From Gari tellinella (taxonomy: Eukaryota > Mollusca > Bivalvia > Cardiida > Psammobiidae): DNA of 64,000 nt. Position 1 is the stretch's first letter, and every line of letters starts with the position of its first letter. A program made the position numbers and the translations under genes. Where the stretch lies: assembly GCA_922989275.2 (NCBI GenBank), contig OV277869.1, positions 18,499,189 to 18,563,188 of the forward strand, in the 5' to 3' direction. Shown piece after piece: positions 52,801-62,519 of the stretch. The notes under the pieces are model-generated. The model made no database searches, was not told the origin of the DNA, and saw nothing but the letters and a program-made list of their open reading frames with translations.

Positions 52801-55800
52801 ACCAACGGTGGAAAATTCCAATTAACTTCATACCCGCTTGGAATAGGTACTTTAACTAACCCAGTATTCCCCGTCAATTTAATATTATAGTAAATATAAC
52901 TACTTAGTTACATTGAGGTAAAAGTTCGGGTCAATGTCGTCGAAATTTTAAAATATGTTTGTTGCCATAACTTTGAACATTGAAGATGGTCAGGCCATCT
53001 GTACTAAAAACTAAACAGTAGAATCAATTTCCATGCACAATTGTCAAATTGCAATTTTTGAAGACTTAACCATTGAAAGAGTTTGTCAGATATAACAGAT
53101 AAAATAAAATAAAAAAATCAGGAAACAAGACAAATATGCTATCATGGATCAACTAATGGCATAGTTGGGTCTACTGGTGTACAGTCGAACCTCGACAACT
53201 TAAGTTGAACTATTTCGTTACGTATTTCTGCAATAGGGTGTCCCAGAAAAAACGGAACCATGGGTCAAATATGGAATATATCCATTTTCTATCAATACTG
53301 ATAAATAAAAGGTATATAAATAAGTAGAGACGACATTTTGCCGTATGTCGTCCAAATTTGGTCTAACAATATTCAGCAGTTTTTAAGATATGAGCATTTT
53401 TAAGCAATCAATCAAAAACCTGTTTGTCCATGATTTCGATATTTCTTTACACTTGGCGCACATAGAAAAATAGGATGTCACTGTACAGTGATTTGACGTC
53501 TATCCACATGTTCGTCTTTGATACGGAGTCAACATCACACGATTTTATTTTCATTTATTTTACTGTCTATAATGTAATTTCATTTTATCGGTTTTTAAAC
53601 AGTTTATACTATTTTAGAAAAATCGAAACATACTAATGTCATTTCTACCACAGTGGCTCTGCATGAAACGAGTATTTGAAAATAACTTGGCAATGTCGGG
53701 ATAAAAGTTCTATTGTAAAACAAAAATAAATTATGGTTCAAACATAGATATCAAACTGTACATATTAATTGGTTATGAAAGAAACAGCGCAAATTAAAAT
53801 GATTGACAAGAATAATCTGACGGCGCGTGACATAAATTAAACATGTGTAGGGTTTCATAACCGCCATTGGTACCAGCATGTTGAAATACGCTCAAATGAC
53901 AGGCAATTTGTAATAGATTCTTTAAAAAAAAAATAAGATGACTTGATAGATTCAATTGGCATGTGCAGCATGTATATTTGTTTAGTTTCTGGGACAATTG
54001 ATACATATACAGGTAAAGAATAAACATTTGCACGATTGTTTTGACTATGCTTTAACAGTGCAAAAAGCTGCAGTGCGTAATCAAAAAAACCAATACCATG
54101 GTCAAACGGGTTTTAGGGCTCTTCATTAAAATACTCATAACTTTAAAACCGATGTATATTTCTAAATACAATTTGGCAGAAATATGCCAAACTAATGTAT
54201 CTACAAAATTGCATATTTATCTTTTCAAATATATGTCTACTTTAGGAAAAATATACCTTTGGACTAGGGTTCCGTTTTTTCTGGGACACCCTGTATATAT
54301 ATTTCAATATAAACCCGTTCTCTGCCTTGGTCGACAACACTGAATTATACAAACAGTATTGATCTTGATCAGACGTTGGGTCAGTGGCAGCGACCTATAC
54401 GGGGGGGGGGGGGGGGGGTTAATTGCTCACATACGTTGATTGACCACGTTTTAACTTTCAAATACCTACACCTTCGATTAACCTGTTCACTGCCTTACCC
54501 CGTGTACACTTGTTATTTGCAAACATTTTTGATCCTGATTAGATGCCGCGCCATGCGGCGTCTAATCAGGGTCCAAACTGGTTGACACTCATTTCAATAT
54601 TAATTCAAAATACCCGAAATTTAAATTTGAGAATAAAAGCAGATGACATTAATTGATGACGTAATGGCAATGAAGGGAGTAAATCGGGTTCGAATTATCG
54701 GGTAATTCGATTGATCGAGGTTAGAGTGTAGTGGTATTTTCCCCAGGATACAAGAGCCACACCGACTGTACGGAGGACAGCGAGCAGAGGGACAGGGTGG
54801 CCACAGTTCTCGTCTATCTCGACACGGTGTCAGAGGGAGGAGAAACGGACTTTCCAGGTGCTGATTTACAACTTTGGAAATGTTTATTCATGAAATTAGA
54901 TCTAGTCAAAATACGCAATAGCGCTTATAATTTTGTTTTTAATTATTATTCTAATAATCATTATAATCGTTCATTATTGCAATTTTTATTGATGTTGTTA
55001 TTACTTTTATTTCTATTACACGTAATATTATTAGTAGCTTACGCAAATACCGACGTACATCCAAAATTATATTTGGGTGTACGAGTTTTGAGGAACGCTA
55101 GAGAATCTAATAACTGAAAGAGAGGTTTTATCCAAACTCAGAACCCACCCCTTTCCCAATTATCTAGAACGTCGGATTCTATTTTCAACAATGAGAAGAA
55201 TCGATCCCCTGTATCTATTTTCGGGGCTTAATTGCCGACAAACTTGAATCTGAAGTTGTATTCAAGACTGTTCATTCGCCAATAAACGTTAAACATTAAA
55301 CGTCTGGCAATTATCATTTTCTCCGACAGAGCTGGGTATATGGGCTCGGCCGAGGAAAGGTCGGGCTTTGATGTGGAACAACATGGACGAGACAGGCAAG
55401 TGCGAGCCAATGTCAATCCACCAGGCTAAGAAGGTGGCGAAAGGACACAAGTTCATACTACAGCGATGGTAAGTTATACAAGGAGAAAAAACGTTATTAC
55501 AATGCTCCCTCTCTACAACAACACCCAATCGGAGACAAAGGCCGTGTGCGTTGTTCGGAGGGAGGCGTTATTGGGAGGGAAAATTAAACTTGGCTTACAT
55601 TTACAAACAGCTTGTATCCAGATCAGACGCCGCGTATCTGGATGTAAGCTGTTTGTCACCCGTCATTATATTTATTCTATCAAAATGTCAAACTATAATT
55701 ATGTTACTTTGACAAAAAACAGCAGAAGACAATTCTAAGCAGACGATATTGCAGCAGTAAAAGTTAATTACTTAATTAATTATTTCGGGAACTGCGGCAA

Positions 55801-57037
55801 GGGTCGTTGTAAGGGGGAGTCGTTGTTGGGGGCCGTTGTAGGTAGGGCGAGAGTACTGTATTTACCTTATGAATACGCTTTTTAGTTTTTACTTATTCAT
55901 CCATTGAAAAAAAAAGTTCAGTCATGAATATGTATCATAAGAAATAGTTTCTATATCCTAGCAGATAGTAGCCTAAAGCAGGCTGAAAGTAAAGCAGGCT
56001 GCTTTACTTTCAACCTGCTTTAAGTGTACACCTGTCTTCAAATCTAGAAAATATGTAGATTATGGGGTAAAGGGCTAAACGATTCGCACATGAAATCCAA
56101 GCATTGTTACAAAATGGCAGGCATGTTTAACATATATACCATTATTTGAAAAAGAAATACATGTATTGAATAATTATCTTAATCTGGATGCGGCAAGCTC
56201 TATGGGCCTGGTCAAATCAAAATGTCAGAGAATTATTAAAACTTTTACTGATCAAATCACTTAGGTTCATTTTTATCAAACGAATTTGAATTATTGTCAA
56301 TTGCGCGTCTTCTGTTAGCGCAACTTTACAGAAGAACTGGACTTTAAGCATTGAACAGTCAATCGAATACAACCACGTATGTCACACATGTGCAAATCAT
56401 GTGTTGTTGAACATTGAAAGAAATCCAATTAAATGAATTAACAAGAGCATAACCATGAACAACCTCAAGGGACATAGTAAAAGTAGTAGTTATAAGCATT
56501 TTTCGAAACCAAAATGCAGATTTCGAAACCTACACGCGGGTCCTAAGTTCAAGGTCACTGGTGTCAAATTTTTACGTGTATGGAAATATCTTGTCGATAT
56601 ATATACACATGCATACCAACCTATATGAAAGCAATATTTCAAGGGAGTATTTTCTTTAAATTGTTCACGCCATTCGCGACGACAGGGGTATAGCATACGC
56701 TCGCTTTGTACGTTGTACAGGGGGAACATAAAATGTATAACTCTTAATATAATGACAAATTTTGCAGGTGATAGTTTTAAAGCAGACGGTATTACGACAG
56801 GATAAGAGTTAAATGCATAAACAGTATTGAAATGTCTTTTTATTTACCTATAGGTATTATTACAAGAGCTTCTACTCGCTGGGAAAACGCCCGCCTGAGC
56901 CACCCATACCACAACGGTCTCCAGGGCAACCACGTGTTTCCTGTGACGAGTACGAATATGGCAGCTGTCGGTGGTACGACGAGTGGAACTTTGAACATAT
57001 GATAGAATATGAGAGACAAAAATACACGTTGATATGA
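48909..57037 (+). CDS. Type II membrane 2-oxoglutarate/Fe(II) dioxygenase, prolyl 4-hydroxylase type (six exons joined)
   Basis: Exons 48909-49855, 50934-51124, 52652-52846, 54747-54857, 55330-55468 and 56854-57037 join in frame (1767 bases, 588 residues). Residues 1-48 are a charged, probably cytosolic tail; about 49-70 (YKFAFFFFMGVVLTIIVYPG) are a single membrane anchor with no cleavage site, so the rest should be lumenal. Residues 75-315 are a Lys/Glu/Asp/Thr-rich, probably disordered linker. Residues 317-535 are the P4Hc-type double-stranded beta-helix. Iron ligands are His449 and Asp451 (HTD) and His512; Lys522, ten residues after the distal His, fits the 2-oxoglutarate-binding Lys of prolyl 4-hydroxylases. 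The tail (residues 536-588) is Pro-rich and then Cys/Tyr/Trp-rich. Family knowledge predicts oxygen- and 2-oxoglutarate-dependent hydroxylation of peptidyl proline in the secretory pathway. The substrate is unknown, and an asparaginyl/aspartyl or lysyl target is not excluded. Confidence 0.88.
49972..50214 (+). mobile_element. MITE-F copy in intron 1 of the dioxygenase gene
   Basis: AGGGGCCCGTTTCATAAAAC to GTTTTATGAAACGGGCAC. Stem GACATCTCTTTGGAATCGTC with GACGATGCCAAAGATATGTC; flanking inner arms CCTGTCTTGTGACA and TGTCACAAGACAGG are also paired. Confidence 0.93.
50545..50745 (+). repeat. Poly(A) run and half MITE-A
   Basis: A run of about 19 A (50547-50565), then the MITE-A long arm only ('tattcatgactatagcaaag' to 'tatctatggggaaattgat'). 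Confidence 0.75.
50934..51124 (+). CDS. Exon 2 of the dioxygenase gene: N-terminal part of catalytic domain
   Basis: Acceptor GATTGCCAG; its first base completes Lys316. The exon encodes IWMFDEFLSEQECDGLMRVH and onward to VTPRDFTAG, then donor GTAATA at 51125 (phase 1). The pattern 'hydrophobic-x-x-F-D-E-F-L-S-x-x-E-C-D' is the usual opening of P4Hc-type domains. Confidence 0.87.
51322..51581 (+). mobile_element. MITE-A copy in intron 2 of the dioxygenase gene
   Basis: 'acccattaccacaaagcctg' to GGGATGATGGGTTAA; stem AAGTAGGTTGAGAGGAAAAA around GCGTCTCAATGCGC. Confidence 0.87.
51895..52085 (+). mobile_element. MITE-E-like element with alternative stem
   Basis: 'tacagtaaaaactgtattta' at the left, stem 'cttaatgtaggacaaatgta' with 'cgttgtctttcattaagctg' around 'gctcctatatatatagaacc'; the right end is unclear. 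Confidence 0.6.
52141..52440 (+). mobile_element. MITE-K copy, TA-flanked
   Basis: CAGTGTTCACCCTCTACAAC to GTGTGGAGAGAGCACTG with TA outside. Inside, GCAAACAGCTTGAATCCAGA and AGGCTGTTTGTCACTCGTCA (stem shortened), then 'agacaacaattttaagcaga'. Confidence 0.87.
52464..52535. repeat. MITE-D-type hairpin
   Basis: 'aaacatgcagtccctggtcg' pairs with 'gctcatggtctacactgttt' around 'gagggcctctgcaggaaccctc'. It is about 115 bases upstream of exon 3. Confidence 0.75.
52652..52846 (+). CDS. Exon 3 of the dioxygenase gene
   Basis: Acceptor GTGTTTTCAG, donor GTACTT (52847), phase 1 at both ends. It encodes TTCVNSTFSSQLKTWLKGNW, then a FENRVEQAMGLTP helix and GGKFQLTSYPLGI. The helix followed by 'x-x-Q-x-x-x-Y' is the P4H arrangement just before the HxD iron motif. 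Confidence 0.9.
53236..54293. mobile_element. 1.06 kb mariner-like non-autonomous element in intron 3
   Basis: GGGTGTCCCAGAAAAAACGG at the left; the inverse CCGTTTTTTCTGGGACACCC at the right, followed by TG and TA. The left TA abuts GGG directly, so two terminal bases seem lost there. TTTTTCTGGGACACCCTGTA ends are widespread in Tc1/mariner-type elements. No transposase frame survives. Subterminal inverted similarity exists ('atatttctaaatacaa'). Confidence 0.8.
54401..54418 (+). repeat. Poly(G) run of 18
   Basis: Eighteen consecutive G in intron 3, between the mariner-like element and a MITE-C hairpin. It is liable to length variation and sequencing error. Confidence 0.9.
54516..54593. repeat. 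MITE-C-type hairpin
   Basis: 'gcaaacatttttgatcctga' pairs with 'tcagggtccaaactggttga' around TAGATGCCGCGCCATGCGGCG. Confidence 0.82.
54747..54857 (+). CDS. Exon 4 of the dioxygenase gene: HxD iron-binding motif
   Basis: Acceptor CCCCAG, donor GTGCTG (54858). It encodes YKSHTDCTEDSEQRDRVATV, then LVYLDTVSEGGETDFP. His at 54758-54760 and Asp at 54764-54766 form HxD. 'VLVYLDTVxEGGETDFP' is the diagnostic core strand pair of prolyl 4-hydroxylases. Confidence 0.93.
55330..55468 (+). CDS. Exon 5 of the dioxygenase gene: distal His and 2-oxoglutarate Lys
   Basis: Acceptor CCGACAG, donor GTAAGT (55469). It encodes LGIWARPRKGRALMWNNMD, which corresponds to the P4H 'P-x-x-G-x-A-x-x-W' strand, then SIHQAKKVAKGHKFILQRW. 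The distal iron His is at 55419-55421 and the Lys ten residues on at 55449-55451. A MITE-K insertion starts 32 bases past the donor. Confidence 0.92.
55500..55858 (+). mobile_element. MITE-K copy, TA-flanked
   Basis: CAATGCTCCCTCTCTACAAC to GGGCGAGAGTACTG with TA outside. Stem ACAAACAGCTTGTATCCAGA with 'tatctggatgtaagctgttt', then 'gacaattctaagcagacgat'. Confidence 0.88.
55861..56077 (-). mobile_element. MITE-A copy with shortened stem
   Basis: 'tttaccttatgaatacgctt' start. The stem AAAGCAGGCTGAAAGTAAAG folds directly on CTTTACTTTCAACCTGCTTT; end 'tatggggtaaagggctaaa'. Confidence 0.85.
56100..56840. other. Intron 5 of the dioxygenase gene, remaining part
   Basis: No exon or repeat family recognised up to about 56700; from 56740 there is a MITE-C right-arm-like piece ('agcagacggtattacgacag'). 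Confidence 0.4.
56854..57037 (+). CDS. Exon 6 of the dioxygenase gene: C-terminal tail and stop
   Basis: Acceptor TACCTATAG; its first base completes Trp528. It encodes YYYKSFYSLGKRPPEPPIPQ, then CDEYEYGSCRWYDEW and a charged end, with TGA at 57035-57037. 'R-W-Y-Y-Y' closes the catalytic fold. The Cys/Tyr/Trp-rich tail is outside the core domain and may be lineage-specific. Confidence 0.88.
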
Positions 57038-57052
57038 GTGCCCTCTGATAAC

Positions 57053-57221
57053 AGGGATCCAGATAAGAGGAACAAATCCAACATTTTCTCACTCATTTCA
57101 GCACCAATTCCTATGATGTGACTACTCATTAGAGACGATTCTAATGAGTAGTGACACCATAAGGTTTAAAGCAGAAATAAAGATTTCAGTTTATGAAATA
57201 CTCTCCTTATCTGGAACTCTG
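57053..57221 (-). mobile_element. MITE-B copy immediately after the dioxygenase stop codon
   Basis: AGGGATCCAGATAAGAGGAA to CTCCTTATCTGGAACTCTG; stem TGTGACTACTCATTAGAGAC with TTCTAATGAGTAGTGACACC. It begins 16 bases past TGA, so it is probably transcribed in the 3'-UTR. It contains AATAAA (57176-57181), a possible polyadenylation signal. Confidence 0.88.
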
Positions 57222-57228
57222 TTATAAA

Positions 57229-57471
57229 CTCGAGACCCCTGATACTACAAATGGACTATTCCAGGTTCCAATTGACTGTCACTACATTTTTGACTATACA
57301 GGATTGTTTTTATAATATATTCCCCAATGACAACAGTGCAAACCCTGATCACAGGGATCCTTTTAGAGTCCTCTGATCTGGGCTTTCGCTGTTTGCATTA
57401 GACAAGTGTACTCTTCACAGGTACACTGTTTCTAAAGGATGAATATACCATCACTAGGGCTCAATGGGTTA
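57229..57471 (+). mobile_element. MITE-D copy
   Basis: 'ctcgagacccctgatactac' start, stem ACAACAGTGCAAACCCTGAT with 'atctgggctttcgctgtttg' around 'gggatccttttagagtcctc', end CACTAGGGCTCAATGGGTTAA. Confidence 0.85.
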
Positions 57472-57479
57472 AGGGGTCT

Positions 57480-58100
57480 GCTGATCTACATGTCTGCACT
57501 TTTGCTGGATAACAAATAAGAACAAACACTATTGTTTTATGGTAGAAAATAACAATTTATTTCTATTCAGTGAGCCAAAATAGAAAATATTCACAATTTA
57601 CATAACTGTTTTAAAGTGTAACATATAGCAAAGAATGCATTCCATCATTCAGGGGGTACATTGAATACAAAAATATAGAAAACAAAACCTTTTGAGATTT
57701 TCCCCTGAAAAACTTTACATTTGAAACTTTTTCATCTTAAAATCAAATTTAAGTTTTGAATTAAGATGCCACCTGTGTCAAAGAGGGCTTATTACACATG
57801 TTGACTGTAAAATAATTCTCAAGATGTGAGGCTTGCTCCTCAGTTAACTTTGCTACTCATACATACAAAATAGGTGGGTAATTTCTTGTATAAAATCACA
57901 CAGTTTGAAACCTGACAAAAGGACGACACTTTGAAATGGAAGTTTGTATGTCAACAAGTTTGGGAAATAAAATAGCTACATGTATGTACTGTACTAGCGG
58001 ACATGTGAAATATTTCCATTAGCCTGTTCTTGTCAACATCAAACCTAACCCTGGTTTCAAGCATTTAAATAAGACAAGTGGCAGCTTAATACAGCCACTT
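57480..58100. other. No gene recognised
   Basis: AT-rich DNA after the dioxygenase gene. It could hold the distal 3'-UTR (an AATAAA lies near 57965), but nothing marks it as transcribed. Confidence 0.35.
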
Positions 58101-58118
58101 TGTTAAGTAAAATTGAAC

Positions 58119-58235
58119 TCTTTAGACAGATGGATGCTTAATACAGAACAAAAGTAAAGCAGAAGGTTCCTTAAGGAGCTTTCTGCTTTACTTTTGTTCT
58201 GCATAAAGCAGACACCTGTCTTTAGACATCTATCT
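58119..58235 (+). repeat. Hairpin of the TACAGAACAAAAGTAAAGCAG type
   Basis: 'atgcttaatacagaacaaaa' and its return 'tttgttctgcataaagcaga' around GGTTCCTTAAGGAGCT, with outer arms 'agacaggtg'/'cacctgtct'-like. Same layout as the MITE-A and MITE-E stems. Confidence 0.8.
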
Positions 58236-58553
58236 ATTTAATTAACTCTACTCCAATTAATGTTTGTTTGACACAGGTTTACTCCTAAAGTCTTGCTACT
58301 GATAGAAATGATATTGCTACTGAAAATACAGTATTAATTATCCTAGAACTGCTTATGCTCTCTCAACATAGAATGTTCTACACAGAATCACTACCGAAAC
58401 TAGTACAGTAGACGTGTATATATTATTCACCGATCAGTATACTATTTCTATGTAGAAGAATTCCTACTTTTCTCTGTAAATGGATGATAAATTTCACACT
58501 ACAATTAAACTCCAATATTGCAGCCCTTCTAACATGGACTCTTTGCCGGTGTC

Positions 58554-58655
58554 CTAGCAGGTGAATGCTTAAAGCAGGAAGAAAGTAAAGCAGAGAGCTT
58601 ATAAAGGAACTGTCTGTTTTACTGTCATTCTGCTTTAAGCTGCCACCTGTCTATT
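58554..58655 (+). repeat. Hairpin of the MITE-E stem type
   Basis: 'agcaggtgaatgcttaaagc' with 'ctttaagctgccacctgtct' as outer arms and GAAGAAAGTAAAGCAGAGAG inner arm. Confidence 0.72.
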
Positions 58656-58952
58656 ATACTCAAACATGAGCCTACTTTTGAATGGGTGTAATATTTAGAT
58701 GTTTTGTAAGTTACTGAACCATTCAGTAATACTCAGTTACCAGAAATAGTTATATATGTATGATTGGCCAACAGAAAATGTTGAACAAGTTTTATCAATT
58801 ACTACTAAGCTATCCTATATATATGCAAACAAAATGAGAAAATAAGCCATACAAACCAAGGTAAATTTGCTAGTACATGAATGAATCTTTTATTGTTTGA
58901 AGAAATAAATTATAATTTATAACTCTCTCATATTTCAGAGGGCTGGGGGCAT

Positions 58953-59200
58953 TTAACCCATTGCCCCATAAATATGCCTTTTTATGACTTTAATTTATTC
59001 CTTAACTGGAGAAAATAGTTTCTCTTTATACAGTCATAAGTATGTATCAAGAGAAATATTTTCTATATTCTAGCAGATGTTTGCTTAAAGCAGGCTGAAA
59101 GTAAAGCAGAATGCTAAGGCGCATTCTGCTTTACTTTCAACCTGCTTTAAGAAGTACCTTGTTTTCAAAACTGGAAATAGTCTATGGGGTAACGGGTTAA
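58953..59200 (-). mobile_element. MITE-A copy
   Basis: TTAACCCATTGCCCCATAAA to TGGGGTAACGGGTTAA; stem AAAGCAGGCTGAAAGTAAAG around ATGCTAAGGCGCAT (centre shortened). Confidence 0.92.
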
Positions 59201-59644
59201 ATAATGCATAAATATATAAATTAAACAGGGAAAAATCATCATCAGAACAATATCTCCCTTTTTTAAATTACTAAAAAAATGAGGCAGACACAATAAATAA
59301 CGAAAATAGGTGAAAAGAACCCAATGTACAAAAACTGATGAATGGGTAAAAACAGTATTAATGGACTACAGCTTGCCATCACTAGAGTACAAAGATGGGC
59401 AGTGCAAAATGTGTATCAGGCACATCAAAATATATAAATAATAATTACATGAAACTGCCAATCATTTGAAATATACAACCATCTTTCCATATACATGTAC
59501 AGTAAAACAGGTGTTCATGGGGCTATCAATACTGCATATGTATCTTTTAACCCTTATCCTGCCGAAATATTGTCTGCTTAAAAATATTCTGTCTGCAAAT
59601 TTGGTAGAATTAAGATTTATACATTTTTAAATTGAAGAAACCTT

Positions 59645-59735
59645 AAATCGAGTGTCAAACAGTTTTGATCGCGATCTGGATCAAAACTGTTAGCAATACC
59701 AGTCACATCGTGATCGGCTGGATAAGGGTTAAGAA
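59645..59735. repeat. MITE-C fragment
   Basis: GTGTCAAACAGTTTTGATCG with 'gatctggatcaaaactgtta' (centre lost), and 'taacccttatcctgccgaaa' upstream as the left end. Confidence 0.65.
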
Positions 59736-59775
59736 AGTTTATAAACACAAGCTCCGAGACCTCTAAAGACTGCAG

Positions 59776-60026
59776 TTAACCTATTACCCATAAATACGCT
59801 TTTTAACACTTTTAACTTATTCCTCCATTGAAGAAAATAGTTCCAATTCATTAAACCATAAGTATGTATCATCAGAAATATTTTCTATGTTCTACCAGAT
59901 GAAAGCTTAAAGCAGGCTGAAAATAAAGCAGAATGGGCCTTAAGGCACATTCTGCTTTACTTTCAAACTGCTTTAAGTAGTCACCTATATTCAAAACTAA
60001 AAACAGGCTATGGGGAAATGAGTTAA
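59776..60026 (-). mobile_element. MITE-A copy
   Basis: TTAACCTATTACCCATAAAT to ATGGGGAAATGAGTTAA; stem AAAGCAGGCTGAAAATAAAG around GGGCCTTAAGGCAC. Confidence 0.92.
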
Positions 60027-60204
60027 ATACCTATACAGACAGGTAACTACTTCATGCAGTACAAAAGTAATGCAGAAAGTTCTTATATAAGGCTTTCTGC
60101 ATTTCTGCATCCTTCTGTAACACTTTCAGTTCTTATTCTTAAGAGAAGCTACATAACACTGGTTTTACTGTATATGTTTATATTGAACAGAAAGCAAACA
60201 TGGG

Positions 60205-60330
60205 TTATAGCGAGAGACCTCGGTAATTGAGTGGTAATGGTTGTGGGTCTGACAAACAGACTTTCAAAGCTCTCCGTTTGAGACCCATAATTACTTTCAT
60301 TGTGTAAAGGATTGAAAGGTATTCAAGCCA
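60205..60330 (+). mobile_element. tRNA-like SINE head, decayed
   Basis: AGACCTCGGTAATTGAGTGG and TAATGGTTGTGGGTCTGACA resemble an A-box region; CTCTCCGTTTGAGACCCATA resembles a B box. The layout parallels the head of the SINE at 30877-31157, without its body. Not a functional tRNA (no acceptor stem). Confidence 0.55.
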
Positions 60331-60495
60331 TTTTAAGCCCCTACCAGAACAAAATAAACAGAAATTGATAAGTTTAAAACAACTCGCTCACAAAATATAT
60401 AGGACTAAAATGCCAATTTCACAAAATTAATTGTGCCTGAAAACAACTTCATATTTCTACTGTATCCAGATAGGAGTCGTAAGACACTTGTCCTA

Positions 60496-60600
60496 CACCC
60501 TGACAGGTGGATGCTTAAAGCAGTCTGAGAGTAAAGCAGAAAGCCCATTCATGAGCCTGCTTTACTTTCAACCTGCTTTAAGTGACCAACTATCTTAATC
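60496..60600 (+). repeat. Hairpin of the MITE-A stem type without MITE-A ends
   Basis: 'aggtggatgcttaaagcagt' and CTTTACTTTCAACCTGCTTT as arms around 'agaaagcccattcatgagcc'. Confidence 0.75.
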
Positions 60601-60808
60601 GCTGAATAAACGCCATAAATGAAAGGGCTTAATTGAATTACCATTAACATATATTATATTTCGAATCTTTGGAGACCTGATTAAGTTCATCACACTTCAT
60701 TATAAAACCCCAGTTAAAATGCAGATAAAATATAAAACTAAACCCTAACTCCACCCTAATGTTATAAACTAAAAGGCACCCCACTCATATCACAAAGTTT
60801 GAACTATC

Positions 60809-61059
60809 TTAACCCATTACTCCATAGCCTGATTCTAGTTTTGAAGACATGTGGCCACTTAAAACAGGTTGAAAGTAAAGCAGAATGCTCCTTCAGGAGC
60901 ATTCTGCTTTATTTTTAACCTGCTTTAAGCTACAATCTGAAACAATACTAGAAATGCCTTCTGTTTCATGTTCAGAACTTCCCAGCTGTGAACTACTTTC
61001 CTTAATATATAGAAATAATCAGAGGAGCGAAAAGGTGCCTCTATGGAGTAATGGGTTAA
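60809..61059 (+). mobile_element. MITE-A copy with altered stem tip and long arm
   Basis: TTAACCCATTACTCCATAGC to CTATGGAGTAATGGGTTAA. The stem tip is GAATGCTCCTTCAGGAGCATTC, i.e. the MITE-E-type GCTCC...GGAGC tip in a MITE-A frame. Confidence 0.88.
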
Positions 61060-61209
61060 CTTGATCATCAGAACACCGCTCAAAATTCCAAAATTCACAA
61101 ACAACAATCAATGGTAATAAAACAACAGTAACATATGTATAAAAGTCTAACAGTTTGTTCTCCATTTCAACTTCACTTCTCCAAGCTTTTCCACCTGTTC
61201 GTACTCTAT

Positions 61210-61460
61210 TTAACCCTGTACTCCATAGAAGTGCCTTTTAGCGCATTTAATTTATTCTTCGACTCATGAAAATAGTTCCAATTTACACAGTTATAAATGT
61301 GTTGTATAAGAAATGTTTTCTATATTCTAGCAGATGGTAGCTTAAAGCAGGTTGAAAGTAAAGTAGAATGCGCCATAAGGCGCATTCTGCTTTATTTTTA
61401 ACCTACTTTAAGTAGTCACCTATCTTCAATTCTAGAAACAGACTATGGAGTAAAGGTTAA
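61210..61460 (-). mobile_element. MITE-A copy
   Basis: TTAACCCTGTACTCCATAGA to CTATGGAGTAAAGGTTAA; stem AAAGCAGGTTGAAAGTAAAG around GCGCCATAAGGCGC. Confidence 0.92.
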
Positions 61461-61464
61461 GTAC

Positions 61465-62155
61465 AAGTACAAAGGTACCCATGTCTTTACAAAATCTCTA
61501 TGTGGTGACTACTCATTAGAGACATTGATTCTTAAAGAAGCCACATAATTTGGTTTTATGAAATCATAACGGAGAAAACGCTCTAGTATAACCACTCTAA
61601 TCAGGTACTAGTATCTTGGGTTTCTACAATGGTTTTTCTGCTAAAACAATTGTCTGTGGAACTTCTCAAAGGAGATTTATTTGCTACGTCTTTCAGCAGT
61701 TTCTTTAAACAGTCATTTATTTAAACTTGACAGTACACTTTATTCCTATAGGAGTTTTCTGCTTTATTTCTGTCCTATAAGTCATAGTCTTATAATCTTA
61801 TACAAGACTTCCTATTCGTCTACCTTTTCTATGTGGCTGCATAAAAACAGCTTGATTGACAGTCACATGCACGGTAATGGGAAACAGTTATGCCATTTCC
61901 ACTGTACAATGTTATACTGTCACACTAATCATTATCTCGAGAAATCAATTAGTACATCTAATGCTGTTAGCTCAAAACAATACCTACAGAAATCATCATT
62001 GTTGTGCTGACTCTAACCAATAATTGCAATTCTAGCTTCCACGGGTGAATAAAGATCTACACAGTTTGTTAAAGAAGATAACAGATACAGTCATGTATGG
62101 CCCAGTCTGTGTTTAGTGATATCAAATAAAGCACTGGATCTCTATAGAAAGATGC
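61465..62155. other. No gene recognised
   Basis: About 61490-61560 is a MITE-B-like fragment ('tgtggtgactactcattaga'). The rest, including a 109-codon plus frame at 61681-62010, lacks similarity to known domains. Confidence 0.4.
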
Positions 62156-62159
62156 CTGC

Positions 62160-62398
62160 TTAACCCAATACCCCATAAATACGCCTTTAATTTATTCCTC
62201 CACTGAGGTAAATAGTTAGTTTATAGAGTCATGAATATGTATGATAAAAACTATTTTCAATATTCTAGCAGATGGTAGTTTAAAGCAGGATGAAAGTAAA
62301 GCAGAATGCCCCTTAAGGGGCATTCTGCTTTACTTTCAACCTCTTTTAAGTAGCAACTTGTTTACAAAACTAGAAACAGGCTATGGAGACGGGATAAA
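62160..62398 (-). mobile_element. MITE-A copy
   Basis: TTAACCCAATACCCCATAAA start; stem AAAGCAGGATGAAAGTAAAG around GCCCCTTAAGGGGC; ends GAAACAGGCTATGGAGACGG. Confidence 0.9.
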
Positions 62399-62519
62399 TA
62401 AGGGTCAAAGTAATGCAAGAAGCTGTTTTAGAAACTGTCTGCATTACTTTAGTTGTGAAATAAGCAACCATTTGTCTAGAGAGATCTCAAAATTCTTCAT
62501 CTAATAGGTCACTTAATAC

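Noticed and set aside
53794..54033. Remnant mariner transposase in the TA-flanked element
   Set aside because: Neither this frame nor the other frames show the D,D(34)D spacing or known mariner motifs; the element looks non-autonomous.
54401..54418. G-quadruplex regulatory element
   Set aside because: A bare run of 18 G in an intron is a common microsatellite; nothing else supports regulation.
60205..60330. Intact tRNA gene
   Set aside because: A- and B-box-like stretches exist, but there is no seven-base acceptor stem and no clean anticodon arm; a decayed SINE head fits better.
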